Source: Euptelea pleiosperma (taxonomy: Eukaryota > Streptophyta > Magnoliopsida > Ranunculales > Eupteleaceae). From it: a stretch of 64,000 bases of DNA. The stretch is taken from positions 19,812,741-19,876,740 of the forward strand of contig CM068545.1 of assembly GCA_035048495.1 (NCBI GenBank), in the 5' to 3' direction. Every line of letters starts with the position of its first letter. Positions within the stretch are counted from its first letter, which is position 1. The position numbers were made by a program, and so were the translations under genes. Under the pieces are notes generated by a model that saw nothing but the letters and a program-made list of their open reading frames with translations, was not told the DNA's origin and did not search any database. Of the stretch, positions 1-14,400 are shown piece after piece.

Positions 1-1201
<1,201 letters not shown>

Positions 1202-1404
1202 TCAAAGACCAAAAAGGGAGATGTATTTCAAAGCTAGGAAGACAGAGTTTCTGAGGAAACGAGAAATTACTTAAATGACCTTTTTGTACCAGTGGAGTTG
1301 TTTGACTATTTTAGTAGAATAGAAGGGTAATTTAGTCATTTGAAAATAGAGGTTATTTTGCTCATCTGAGTCAAAGGTAGTTAAGGTAGGTAAACTTAGG
1401 ACAT

Positions 1405-1800
1405 GATTCTTCAGATTAGGAGTATTTTAGCAAGGAGATAAAAATTTGATAAGAAATCTCTCGCATGCCACGTGGCATGCCCCATGGGCCCATTTTTACC
1501 CCACACCTTGGTGGACCTATACACCAAAAATCAGCATGATTAGTGATTTCTAGCCGATGGATTCGAGTACTTTTCGTCGTGAGCTTGGAACCAACCATAA
1601 GCCTGTTTACAAAGCCCTTGATAAGCTCAAATCCAATTGCTAGTAATCACCAATATTGCTGATTTTTTGATGTGTTGGTCCACTGAGGTGTGGGGCAAAA
1701 ATTCATGGATCAATGGACCGTAAAAAATGTGCCGCGTGGTAATTTGAGGGACATCTGTATCAGAATTTTGATACCGAATTCTGCATTGTAGAACAGCTCA
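1405..1800. mobile_element. Foldback MITE, family F1, copy 1
   Basis: Two arms of an imperfect inverted repeat. The left arm contains ATCAGCATGATTAGTGATTT and a GGTGGACC box; the right arm contains the complementary AATCACCAATATTGCTGATT and GGTCCACTGAGG. The right end has the family terminal motif TCAAAATTTTGATAC in degenerate form. At least nine related copies occur in the window. Boundaries are approximate. Confidence 0.7.
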
Positions 1801-1823
1801 GATAAATCTCTGTTTTACCAGTA

Positions 1824-1980
1824 TCTATATAACAAAACAGGGAAGTTGTCTCCCCCTCTTATAGGCTTCATAAAGAAGGGCCGAGATCTTATCCTCCAAC
1901 TGGATGGTGGATCTCAGCCACTCGCACCCAATTTTAACAAACGCTTTGTCAAGGAGTGTCATGGGCAGGGCACCTACTAG
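1824..1980 (+). mobile_element. Non-autonomous mini-Helitron (157 bp)
   Basis: Starts TCTATATAACAAAACAG after an A (1823) and ends in CTAG before a T (1981), the Helitron A/T insertion signature. The internal sequence is clearly related to both ends of the longer Helitron at 23300-24190: the same 5' start, the GGAGACAAC region, GATAAGATCTCGGCC in reverse, and the same 3' end (CTACTAG). A weak GTG..CAC hairpin precedes the 3' end. Confidence 0.75.
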
Positions 1981-2299
1981 TGTTTTACAAGCCATAGATG
2001 GAGGTAATTTTCCCTTTGATTGTGTGGAAATTACGGAGCTAGCAAGGCAATGTAAGGTCTAGCTAGAGCTGAACAGCTTAAACTTATCGTCTACAATAGT
2101 CTTGAGGAGCACAAACGGAGGTGGACGCACCTTCCTATGGCCCCACCTAGGGAATGATTTTTTTTTTTGGCTAGGCCCTAGGGAATGATCATGTTTTTGT
2201 TATTTGGGTAGGTAAGATATGGGGTTTGGCCAGACTCCAATCAATTATATTAAGAAAGGTTTAAAAAGAACACTATAACGTCATGACAGGTTGATAACG

Positions 2300-2455
2300 T
2301 TGCAAAAAATCGTTTAAAAAATTCCCCCTCCCAAAATGTCTGACAAGTACCCTTGTTAACCAAGGGCTTAACGCGGGTTGGGTTAAGGGATTGGAGTACG
2401 TGTCAGACATTTTGTGTGGGGAGACTTCAAAGTTTGAAGTCCCCGGGGCCAGCTA
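2300..2455. repeat. Foldback element, family F3
   Basis: Contains CCCTCCCAAAATGTCTGACA and its inverted partner GTGTCAGACATTTTG, then GACTTCAAAGTTTGAAGTCC. The same arrangement occurs at 60536-60775 and partly at 48330-48469. Ends are approximate and no target-site duplication was identified. Confidence 0.55.
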
Positions 2456-2607
2456 ATCTTTTCTCGACTCCCCCTTAGCTCTCAATTTTTAGGCTATAGC
2501 TTCACCCAAGGAGTAAGCAATTCCATAGCTGAACTTTCGGATTCATGGGAACTTGCTTTTTGTCCATGGGCCGATGCTGTCATGGTGAATCCTAAGGAGC
2601 TGTTCTA

Positions 2608-3003
2608 GGATACAGAACTCTGTATCAAAATTTTGAAGCAGAAATACCTCAGATTGCCACGTGTTACACTCTTTGGGACCCGCTGTCCCTTGAATGCATG
2701 GCCCACTTCTTGGCGGAGCTACACAACAAAAATGAACGTGATTAGTGATTTCTTGACACTCAATTTGAGCATCGTTTCATTATGGGCTTCGTGAACATAA
2801 CTATGGGTTGGTTCCAAGCCCATGATGAAAAGGTACTCAAATCCAATGGATAGAAATCACCAATCATGCTGATTTTTTGTGTATAGGTCCACCAAGGTGT
2901 TGGCCAAACAGTCGTGAGGTCAATGGGCCTGAAAAAGGGAGCCCAATGACAATTTGAGGGACTTCTGCATCAAAATTTTGATAAGTTCTGTATCATAGAT
3001 TTT
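2608..3003. mobile_element. Foldback MITE, family F1, copy 2 (best preserved ends)
   Basis: Begins GATACAGAACTCTGTATC and ends AAGTTCTGTATCAT. The terminal inverted repeat runs about 40 bp through TCAAAATTTTGA.GCAGAA. The arms contain the family core (GATTAGTGATTTCT and AGAAATCACCAATCATGC). It is about 395 bp with no coding capacity. I use it as the family reference. Confidence 0.75.
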
Positions 3004-3188
3004 TCCAATCCCAAACTCCGAACTACATTTCTAGTGGAAGACTGTCTTGATTGACCAAGTCAACATCACCGTTTTCCACACAACGTGTGCCTAAAAAAAA
3101 CTTATGTGGAGCTGTTGCATCTCAGGTGCTGCCATTGTACTTGGCATAGTGAAATATTCATTTTCTAATATTCTTCTGTTAAATCATG

Positions 3189-3372
3189 GAGAAAATTTTT
3201 GAAGCGGCAGAAATTTAGAAGCGGTGATCACGCGCCTAATCATATTGCACCAGGTACACCAGGAGTAACCTGGCGCAATATCATTTCCCCTACACACTTA
3301 GGTGTACCTCGTGCAATAAGATTGGGCACATGATCACCGCTTCAAAATTTCCGCCACTTCAAAAATTCTCTC
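3189..3372. mobile_element. Mutator-like MITE, 184 bp, 9-bp target duplication
   Basis: Long foldback with arms beginning GAGAAAATTTTTGAAG on the left and GAGAGAATTTTTGAAG on the right (complement). It is flanked by a perfect 9-bp direct repeat TAAATCATG at 3180-3188 and 3373-3381. A 9-bp duplication is typical of Mutator-superfamily insertion. No coding capacity. Confidence 0.85.
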
Positions 3373-5257
3373 TAAATCATGTGGCTCCCACTCTGCTTTG
3401 TACACATGGCAACACCTGTGATGGTTCCATAGGTCCACATCCACATAAAAAAATTTCTCGACGTACCTTACTAAGAGGAACACTTACCTTCATCATTTAA
3501 TTGTCATTTTAACTAAAAAATAAAATGAAAAAATTCTCTTTTCGCCATGTAGTATAGGAGCACTTGGATGAAACTTGGCACATGGAGAGAAGTTCAAAAG
3601 CTTGTTAACAAGACTATAGAGGAGGTAAATGTAAAACTAGAACTTTAGATGAATGCTTTGGAGCCCAAAGGATTTATAATAAGTTAAACTAAGACAAAGC
3701 ATATAAAATACAACTTTGGTAAACATAGAGACGAACCACCAATTAAAATTGATAATCAGGAGATACCTTAAAGTGATAGATTTCATTAGATTAATTCTAT
3801 TATTCAAAAGGGCGGAGAGATTAAGGAGGACGTTCCATAGAAATTAAAGATGGATGGCTAAAAATATTGATATGCTTCCAGATTGCTATGTGATCGATGC
3901 GTACCAATCAAATTTAATATATAGGGCTGGGATAGAATGACTATTGCTATATATTCTTACTAGGGTCAGGATCGGGGGACAACCATTTTTTACCACCATT
4001 TTGGCGGACTCACAGAAGATGAATCAATGGCTGATTTTTGGTAAGGATGATCTCCTCACCATATAGATCACCCTCCGCTAACAAATAATCTGTTTTGTTT
4101 TCAACAAAGATTGTTTAAAAAAAAAAAAAAAAAAAGATCACATCTTTAAGCATGAAGGGTCTTTAGCACCATGGCTTGCGCTAGCCCAAAATTTCCACCT
4201 TTTGCTACTCAGGAGGTTACATGTAGTGACACCATGCACAAAAAAGATTGCCCTTGAGCTGAGGCTGGCTAGAAAATCTGGCACCCGTATGCAAACAGGC
4301 TTAAAGAAACAAACATTGATACTCTTGATGAAGAAGAATTCATTGTGTTATAATGTGAATTTCTTGATTTTTTTTTTGTAAGTCTATATTTCTCTTCAAC
4401 ATAATTTCATGTCAGAAAAGGAAAGGTAAGCAAGTGTGCATATCACCTTGTGGTATGGGGAGAATACTAAGGATCAAGTCCCAAACTCTTATCTTAAAAC
4501 AGGTTTTGATCAGCCAAAACTGATTTCATCGAATCGAAAAAATTAAACAAAAAGAAAAAGAAAATAATGCAGATTCATATTTATCACAACTATGCTTATA
4601 CATATATATATGATATCCAGATGTACATACACCGAACTTGTGACATGAGAAAGGAAAGAATTAACCCTATTGCATGTGTGAAGTAATCGTTTGCCATTAA
4701 CTCGATACTATAAGCCATCTAGACGAATAGCTAATGGTTCCATTGTAGGCTGAAAATCTGCTACATTTCTCTTTCTTTGCCTTTTACTTTCTTTACAAGT
4801 CTTTAGCTGTTCTCCTGTAAAACAATATTCCTGCAACAATAAAACAAGGTTGAGAGAAAATTAAAATAACAAAATGAAAATATAGAGTGGACTTTGATGT
4901 CATGAAGGAACGAGGAAGTTTTCATATCCCTAACTCCATTGCAATCCGATGCACTAGCAACAATTGGGTGCTGCTTCACTTTTCTCATTTTTTAGACCAT
5001 GATGAAAAAGCAGCCTTACATCTCCGTGCAAATATGCGGGCATCTTATATGATATGTGATGCTGAAAACGAGGAATTTTGTATGGTATTGTTTGAATTTG
5101 AGTACAGAATAAGTATTGATTGACAGTAAGCACTTCCTTTTAATTTCAAAAATAAATAATTGTAATTCGACAAAAGTGAAAAATTGAATAAATTTATGCT
5201 TTTCTCTATTGTACTTACATGTTCTGATGTAGAAAGTGCACTCATCTTGCATGGGCA

Positions 5258-5404
5258 TCAAACCAATACAGGGCTCTGTCCCAAGACTTCTTTACCTGTA
5301 ATACCATCCTTCAAAGTTTTGAAGTATATGTCATAGTCCTTCTCGGGAGGAGGGTTTTCAGGATCCACTGTGAATGGCTCACTGAATGGAATGACACTTT
5401 TAAC
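5258..5404 (-). CDS. SDR/CIA30 gene, exon 16 (last coding exon)
   Basis: Codes the last 48 residues (558-605), starting [20 protein letters not shown] and ending GQSPVLV before a TGA at 5260-5258. The AG acceptor is at 5406-5405 and the phase is 0. The 9.7 kb intron 15 separates it from exon 15. Confidence 0.88.
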   Translation of the reverse strand, partial: VKSVIPFSEPFTVDPENPPPEKDYDIYFKTLKDGITGKEVLGQSPVLV

Positions 5405-8400
5405 CTGCAAATAATAAAAATAACTTGACTTAATATGTGACAGCATCCCTGATACATTGGGTGCTTCATTCTTCACACGAAAAGTCAGTTTAAAGCTCAA
5501 ATGATCTAGATACACTAGCGCTCTCTACTTCTAGCCTAATCTAAAACACATTGTAGGTTTCCATAGTGAATCATTTGAGAAAAAGGATTGACAAACCCTT
5601 CTCTGGCAATATGCTCTACAGATTCATCTACAGAAAAAATGATTTGAGTATTTTTCAATTACTTCACACTTAAATGATATTATGAGGCAACCCATAAAAA
5701 TAAGCTTTCTGAATCAAGTGGCGAAAATTTAAAGATCAAGTGTCAACTGAAGCCGGATTTTCGAGGGGATAGAGGAAAGCTCTCACAAGGTGATTCTGCA
5801 CGTGAAAGCTGCCATGTTTTTGTGGTCTTCTTTGTCTCCTCTTTTCAGAGGATGCTTTTTTGAGTCCTTTGTATATAGATGGAATGAATTACTTGGGGAA
5901 CCTCCTCCCTCAGTGACGAGGTAGTTCTTCCTTTTCTTTTGTTTTTGGGTCCCTTGTTAATGAAATATACATACTTACCAAAAAAAATTTCGTGAGGTCC
6001 ATAGGTAGTCAGTCACCTTTCAAGAGTTATAGCTTTTTATTCAACCATCCACTTGAGAATCCGTTGGATGTGTTGGAAAGTTATATCTACAATAGCTATC
6101 TAATGACTTTTGTCAAGATTCTAATGTTTTGGGCCTCAATACAATGTTGAAAGTTTCACTATAGGACTAATGAGATAAATTAAGGGTAGCTTGGTCATTA
6201 AAAATATTATATTTATGTTACTCTAGATGAATGGCTGAGATTTGTTACTTACGCCTTAAGTTAGCTTATAGGATTTGTTTTTTTATGAATAGTCATTAAG
6301 AGAACAGTGTAAAAGAGATTTTTTATTATTGAATGCTCTATGTATTATTTGGTTCTTTTGTGAACTTCCAGGTTACTTGGATTAGCACCTTACAAGAGGT
6401 TTTTCTCAGATTCCCTCTAAGAAATCCTGGTTCTAACGGTGATCGGAGTTCTATCTCTTATTTTGTTATATCATTCTTCTAGCTGTATAGTAGGGATTGA
6501 TTTTACCTTACATAATATGGTATTAGAGCAAATCTTTCGTTTAGAGATTTCGAAGGGAGAGTATTCGAAGATCTTGTCTTGGGGCGCTCATGATGTTTGC
6601 GGATGGTGTGTTCCCGCGCACGTGTTGTGTTGGCCCAATGACCTGTTGGTATACATAGTTGTTTCGCCTTTCCCCAACATGTCGATCTTTTGGGGTAAAT
6701 GGTCGTTTAACACATGATGCTGGCATAGCTAAAAGATTTGAGATTCTAGAAGACCTTGTTGTGGAGGCAACTAGTCTAATCAGAATAGTTTTTTTTTTCT
6801 TTCTATTTTAAACATTCTACAAGCATTGGAGATTGGGGGTCACTACCAATTTCCAATGAATATCCAAAGGGGAGGATTCCATTGTTTTAATAAATTGCAA
6901 ATCACCACACATCTTTGATGAATAAGCAAAGGAAGAGAAGGATTCGGCCATAGTTGAAAGCACAATTCTTGAATTATCAATTTTAATAGCAACAAAGTGA
7001 TCAATGAGGTGTGGTGATTAAAAACATATCTTTAATTTGTTAGCAAAAGAAACATAAGAAATTAGTCCTGAGACTATAGGGCTTCAACCGATAAATTCAA
7101 AAAGATAGATGATTCGGAAAAGTGCATAACAATATCTTCGTCAACTTACGTTGATCTATTTTTATCAAACTTTATGAAAAATTATTTACTGATAAGATAT
7201 ATATGATGTTTGATGTTTTTCTAATCAACTTTGAGATTGTAAGGAATTAACAAAAAATAAAGTTGAAGAAAAAATGTAGAGGAAACATTTTGGACCTGTT
7301 TAAAGATGGATTAAATCGAACTCGAATACAAGTTATTCTCCAACCAGGGGAAAATGATTCAACTCAGACATTGTTGGGTTTTTGGTTCGAATTCGTTAGC
7401 TAGATACTGGTCCATGTTAGCGGATGGTGGGTTCCCGCGCATGTGTTGTGTTGGCCCGATGACCCGTTGGTATACAGAGTTATTTCGCCTTTCCTCAATA
7501 GGTCGATCTTTTCAGGTAAATGGTTGTTTAACATGGTATCACTTATCAGAGCCTTAAGGCCTGGGAGGTCACGGGTTCAAGTCTCTAGCGGAGTGTATTC
7601 CCCCTGAGGGGTGCGTGTTAGCAGATGGTGTGTTCTCGCGCATGTGTTGTCTTGCCAGTTGGATAGTTATTTCGCCTTTCCCCAACAGGTCAATCTTTTG
7701 GGGTAAATGGTTGTTTAACAGTCCACATGGACGTACTTTTGTCGAGCCAACGAGGGACGTGGGTCATTGGGGGGTGCAGGGGGCCAACACCCTCGGACCA
7801 AATTTTTTCTAAGAATTTCTTGAAGGGAGATATGTACTTTTACAGTGTTTTAGAAACCCTAATATGTTTCTAATCCGTTTTGGGGGATATATATCGTATT
7901 TAGTGGCTTAGAGAGAATTGAGAGAAGAAAACCTTGTACTTTTGCAATTTCAACAGTAAAGAACCCGATCATCAACACCCATGGAGTAGGTTTCAACCTA
8001 ACCACGTAAAATGCTCATGTCCTGCTCTTCTATTTGATTTTTCTATTTGTTGTGTTTTAATGGTTATTGTGTGCTATTTGATTGATCCTTAGGTGAAATC
8101 TGCAACAAAATATGCCTTCCGGCAGGAATAAAAATAACAAGTGTCAACAGAAGCCGCAACAAATAGATGCTGAGAAAACAAGTCTAGATATAGTTTCCTT
8201 TCAAGAGCCATAACTTTTTATTCAATTATCCAATTGAGAGGACGCCAAACGCGTTAGAAATCTATCTCCGGTATCTACAACTATCTCATGTCTTTTGTCA
8301 ACATTCTAATGTTTTGGGCCTCAAAACGGTGTTTGAAATTTCATGTTAATAACGTGAATTGATGGTAGTTTAGTCATTCTAAGAAATATATATTCATGTA

Positions 8401-11400
8401 ACTTTAGATGGATGGCTGAATTTTGTTACTTGGGCCTTGGGTTATCTTTCAGGGTTTTGTTTTTTGATAAATAATTATTAAGAGAACAGTGTAAAGATAC
8501 ATTTAATTATTAAATGAAATTTTCCATTAGGCTTTATTTGGTTCCTTTGTGAATTCTTGGGATTGCTTGGATAAGCACTTTGTAGGAACTTTTACCTTAC
8601 CAATGCATTGAGTCAAACTCTACCTGTTTAAAAAATGAAGCAACCTGGAGAAATACACTTCCAAATCAAGTGGCAAGAATTTAAAGATCAAATTTCAACT
8701 GAAGCTGCAATGAATAGATGTCAAGTATAAAGTACATTAGGGTTTTGAGATGGGAAGAGGAAAGAGAAGAATAAAGAAAGAAGAGGAAGTCGAACTAGTG
8801 TCTTGAACTTATACAAGTCAACCCTCACAATTATTATATATACTAATGTTGTAATAAATGTAATAAAGGTAAAAGTACAAAAATACCCTTGTATTACATT
8901 ATCATCCCCCCTCAAGCTGGAGCATATATATCATATGTATCCAGCTTGGAACATAAGAAATCACTCCTTGCAACTCAATGCCTTGGTAAATACATCAACT
9001 AACTGATGTTCTGACTTCACATATGGAGTACAAATGTCACCATTTTCAACTTTCTCTCTAATAAAGTGACATTTGACTTCAATGTCTTGGTCCTCTCACG
9101 AAAAACAAGATTATAAGCAATATGGGCAACCGTTTGATTATCACAAAATAGAGGAATAAGGAGATCAACTGCAAATCCTATCTCTTGGAGAAGATTCCTC
9201 AACCATGTCAACTCACTAGTGTGAGCCATAACCTGATACTCAACTTCTACGCTAGACCGAGCCACCACACTTTGTTTCTTACTCTGCCACGAAACAAGGT
9301 TCCCATCAAGGAATGTGCAATATGATATGGTAGATATCCTATCAAATGATGAGTCAGCCCAATTAGCATCTGCATAGCTGTCAGCACATACATGACCAAC
9401 TGAAAAACAATAGTGTGAGCCATAGCATGATACTCAACCTCTACGCTAGACCGAGCCACCACACTTTGTTTCTTACTCTGCCACAAAACAGGGTTCCCAT
9501 CAAGGAATGTGCAATATCATATGGTAGATATCCTATCAAATGATGAGTCAGCCCAATTAGCATCTGCATAGCCCTCAACACGTACATGACCATGTGTTTA
9601 GTATAACAAACCACGGCCAAGAGCTCCCTTGAGAGATATCCCAGAACACGAATCACAGCCTCCCAATGTGGGATTCGAAGCTCTTACATAAATTGACTTA
9701 CGACACTAACACAGATAGAAATATCCAATCTAGTGATGGTGAGGTAATTAAGCTCGCCGACCAGTTTCCATTACCTTTGTTAAAGAAGAAAATGTGTTGG
9801 ACCCATTGGGCTCACACTTAAGTAACTTGGTCAAATAAAGAAACTACTTACGGAACAAGTAACTTAAGTGTGGGCCCAAGGGACCCAACACATTTTCTTC
9901 TTTAACAACCTTCTATAATTATCAAATAATTCTCTCAGATCAACAATAAGCTTCACATTAGGATCCATTGGCGTATCTATCGGTTTAGTTCCCAATAAAC
10001 CATTTTCCTCAAGTAAATCCAAAACATACTTTCGTTGAGACAATTAATTTTGGCATTTGACCATGCAACTTCAATACCGAGAAGTAATTTAGTTGTCTAA
10101 ATTTCATAGCGCGAAAAAAGAAACTGCTTTAAATTCTCTATACCATTGACGCCACTACCTGTAATCTCGATGTCATCAACATAGACAACCAAAACAATCT
10201 TCCCAGCCTCAACTCCAACAGAATACAGAGTGGTCTGATTGGCATCTTCTCCAACCAAACAGAAGTACACTGAGCTTGCTAAACCAAGCCCGAAGCAATT
10301 GTTTCAACCCATATATAGCCTTTCGTAATCTACACACCCTAGAAGACTCCACCTGAGCAACAAAACTTGGTGGTTGTTCCATATAAACCTTCTCATCCAA
10401 GGTACCATGAAAGAAAACATTTCTGATGTCCAATAAGTATAGGGGCCACTACGCATTAGTGGCAGGTGAGATGATGACACAAACCGAAGATATATTAGCC
10501 ACTGGAGAAAAAGTCTCCGTATAGTCAAAAGTCAATGCCATAGGTTTTAAAATAACCTTTGGCAACAAGACAAGCCTTAAGCCTATTTACAGATCCATCA
10601 CGAAGATGTTTGATAGTATATGCCTAGCGGTAACAGTTGAATTGGTTCCTAGGGTTAGGTTTAGGTTTGGGGTTCCAAAGTTAGAGCAAAAGAGAAGAGA
10701 AGAGAAGAGGATGTCATGCTTAGCTCACATGACTCCTAAAAATATTATTTATATGGAGAACCTTTTGACATGGACAAGTATACCCCTCATATTGAGAGAT
10801 ATTTACAAAACTACCCTTTACATGGGAAATACTACTAAAATACGTATCTGATAACAACCACAGCCTGCTTGCCAATAGGGAGAGAAGTAAGATCCCAAGT
10901 ACCATTATGATGAAGAGAATCTACTTCATCACGCATTGCTTTCCTCCAACCATAATGTACATAGAATCCTAAAGATTAGTAGGAACTGACACAGGGAAAA
11001 GAGAGGTGACAAATGATGAAAAGAAGGCAAATGAGTAAGAGAAACAAAATGAGAAATCATATGCGAAGTGCACACACGTTTACCTTTATGAAGGGCAATG
11101 GTAAGATCTGAGGATGTGTAGAGATGGAAGAAGATAGAGGAGGCACAGGAATAATCGACGGTTCAGAGGCAACAACTAGTGGATGTGTGAGATGGAGCCG
11201 TCAAACATAGTCCTGCAAATAAGAATTAGAACGAGTAGAAACCAGATGTAAAAGGTGTAGAGTTAGATGTATCAAGAGGAAGATGACCCGTTAGAGAAAG
11301 AGGAATAGAGAACACCTCATCATCTATATAATGGCTTTCATCTGAAAAGAAAGAAACATGCTCAAAAAGGTGACATCAGCTGGAAAAGCAAGGAATGGAC

Positions 11401-14400
11401 AATTTCTAACACATGTCGATTTTTCCTTTAGGAAACCCCATTTTGTTCAAGTGTACCAACACAAGACGTCTGATGTAACATACCATAATAGATGAAATTA
11501 CCTTGAAACAATGTAGAAATATATTCTTTGGCATTCTCAGAACGAATAACACGAATAGAGATACCAAATTGAGTTTGCTCTTCCATATAGAACAATTTAA
11601 AAATAGAGAACTTAGAGCTATCTTGCATTAAGTAAATCCATATCATTCGAGAATAATCATCTACAAAATTAACAAAGTACTTAAAATCATTGTATGAAGA
11701 TATTTTGGCCTTCTTTTCATCTTACCCCACACATTAGAATGAAAAACTGAACAAGGGCTAAACACACGACTATCAAGTCTAGATGGAAAAGAGACACGAT
11801 GATACTAAGTTGACACGACTCACAATCCAAATACGGTAATTGACTCAAAGTAGGAACTAAAATCCTCAAACTATGTAGTGACGGATCCAATGCGATAATG
11901 CAAATGGTGAGGAGAAAGTGTGGTCTGAAGAGCAGAATTTTGCAGACAATCACCACCATCAATACAATAAAAGAGCACGTCTTCATGTCCGCCACTAATT
12001 CTCTTCTGTCTTTAAATCCTAAAAGACACAGAAGGAAGGATAGAAGGTAACAAAACAATTAAGAGATTTAGTGAGTTTACCCACAAATATTAAGTACAAG
12101 GAATTTAGGTATGTATAAGACAAAATAATAAAAGAAAGAAATGAGAATGTGCAATACCAATGTTGGACACGTTAGATGCAGTGCCATCGGCAAGAGTAAC
12201 ACACTAAATGGAGTTAGTTAGATTAAGGAAGAAAACACACCTAGGGTGCCATGGTCTGAGTCACCAGAATCAACAATCTATGAAAAACTAGTAGAAGCAA
12301 CATAAGATATACCTGATCGAATCAAGGTGGCAGTAGAGCTGAAGGAAGCAAGTGACTGTTGGCTGGAGGAAGCAATGGACAATTGGGCTTTCATCAACTT
12401 GACATATTCCTCACGGGAAATAAAAATAGTAGCAAACATGTGGTACTAGAGGGGAGTCTAGAGTATTTTCAATACTTACAACAGAAGCCTGATTAGCCCA
12501 TGTCGGTTTCCTATGAAGATTCCAACACGTTTTGAAGGTATGACCATTACGACCATAGTGAGTATACCTACAAGTACCACGTCCTCTAATACCGCCTCAT
12601 AAGTCTCCACTAGTTCCACAACTTCTAGCACCTGTTCGACCACCATGACCGCTAAAGGTGCCTCTCCCGAAATAAGAAAATTATCCAAAGTTCCCAAGGT
12701 GGAATTGTTGAGAGGGAGACTTGCTAAAGGCGAGAGTAAACTTCTGACAATGATGTAAGCTCTTTATTACTAAATATTTGAGCTTGCACAAATTCACATT
12801 CAACCTTTAGGCCAGAAAAAAATTTGTAACTCGATACTCTTTTCGTTGTCTTTGCTAGATCTCCGAATCAGCAGTAATATGCTGATATACGTTCAGCTCA
12901 TCAATTATTCCCATATGCAGGCATAATATTCACTAAGACTTTTATCACCTTGTTGTAGAGTAAAAAAATCTTGAAACAGTTGATACACTTGTGTAAAATT
13001 CTTCTCACCATAATTTTAAGTAGTATTTGAAAAGTCTCGGTTGTCAATCCCAAGAATACTTAGTTCTTTTGTAATATAACTCGGCGAGTTAGGAGTCGCT
13101 GAAAACTGAAGTGTGAAAGATCAAGTGGACTTCATCAACAAATCAAAGAAGAATTAAAGCTGAACAAAACCAACCCAAGTGTTCAAGCTCAACTAAAGAC
13201 AAAGTCAAGCTCAAGCATGAAGATATGAATGATCAAAGTACGTTCTCACTCAACGAACGTTCAACTGTCAAGAATCTCATGATGCGGTTACTTGCGTACA
13301 TCTAAGGGTACACCGCGCATTTGCTAGCGGATCAAATTTAACCCTAGATGCCTCCCGATTCTTTTGGTATCATTTGGAAGCTATCCTATTGACATAGGAT
13401 TGTCATAATAGTTAAATTAGCATTTTTCGGAGAAGGTCTGCGAGGACCAGCCGACCAACCACTTTGAGCGGCCAACCAGAGTCTACTGACTCTGACTGGT
13501 CGACCAGTCAAAAGGTGCGGTCGACCGGACCCCTCTGTACGGCCGACCAGACAGATTGTGCGACCGACCGGACCTTCAGCACAAATAATTTTCAATTCTG
13601 ACCTGATGAGTCGACCGGCCAAAACGAGCGGCCGACCAAAGTGCGGTCGACTGGTCAAAATGTGCAGTCAACCTCGCCTATTCCGGATCTTGTTTTGACT
13701 CAATCTCTTGTGCGATTTTTGGCACACTTAAGTCATTCGAACAACTCTTTTAAGTCCGCTTCTCTTGAGAGGGAATAAGCTTATATAACAGAGTCATTGC
13801 CCTCCATTAGACAAAACCAATCAAGCTATCTCTTGACTCCCATTCTTTGATTAACATCTCTTGAGTCTAGAGATTTGGAATTTGTGAAAGCTTCACCTGA
13901 GCAAATCTGATCATCTTTTGTGAAGGCCCTAGATTGTTTGAGAGAGCTTCACCTGATCAAATCTAGATCATCTTGTGTGAAGACTGCTCTAATTGTTTGA
14001 AGAGACTACAAAGCATATTGATTCTGCAATCATCTTCTAGGAGAAGAGGATTATATGTGGCAGAGTGTCTCTGTGGTGAATACTTCTCCGAAGAATTCTC
14101 CATTGGATCGGATTCATCTAAAGGTGTCTCTATGAACAAACCTTTTGAGATAGAATTCGAAAAAATCAAACTTGATAATTTGTGATTGGTAGATGAATGA
14201 GTACTCATCAAATTGAGTTGAGGAAGGTAGAATCCTTGAGAAATTTGTTTATCTAAAATACTACGGGCCTGATGTGACTCTCTAGGTGAATCGAGAAGTG
14301 ATTCTCGTATAGATCGAATTGAGGATTGTAGATCCGTGAGAAGAGGGCTTCTCTAAATAGACTACTGGCCTAGGCTGACTCTCTAGATGAGCGAGAAGCG

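Larger units (their letters stand above)
8719..13060 (-). mobile_element. Decayed Copia retrotransposon in intron 15
   Basis: Minus-strand Copia remnant. The 3' LTR is about 8719-8898 (TGTCAAGTATAAAG to GTATTACA), bounded inside by a polypurine tract (complement of CCCCCCTCAAGCTGG, 8906-8920). Reading leftward on the minus strand come a gag zinc knuckle (about 12490-12570), integrase core fragments (about 11430-11650), reverse transcriptase fragments (10209-10590, with DIRNVFFHG and IYGLKQ) and RNase H (9017-9290, [10 protein letters not shown] and [10 protein letters not shown]). The frame is broken many times. No 5' LTR was recognised. It carries two later insertions (9778-9907 and about 10620-10850) and an internal duplication. 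Confidence 0.75.

Noticed and set aside
10650..10680. Interstitial telomere array
   Set aside because: Only about two to three imperfect TTTAGGG-like units, which also occur as telo-box motifs in plant leaders and LTRs.
13386..13658. 90-codon frame with GRP- and TGRP-like repeats
   Set aside because: It arises from the GGTCGACCGG-type repeat array of a large LTR and is not a protein-coding gene.
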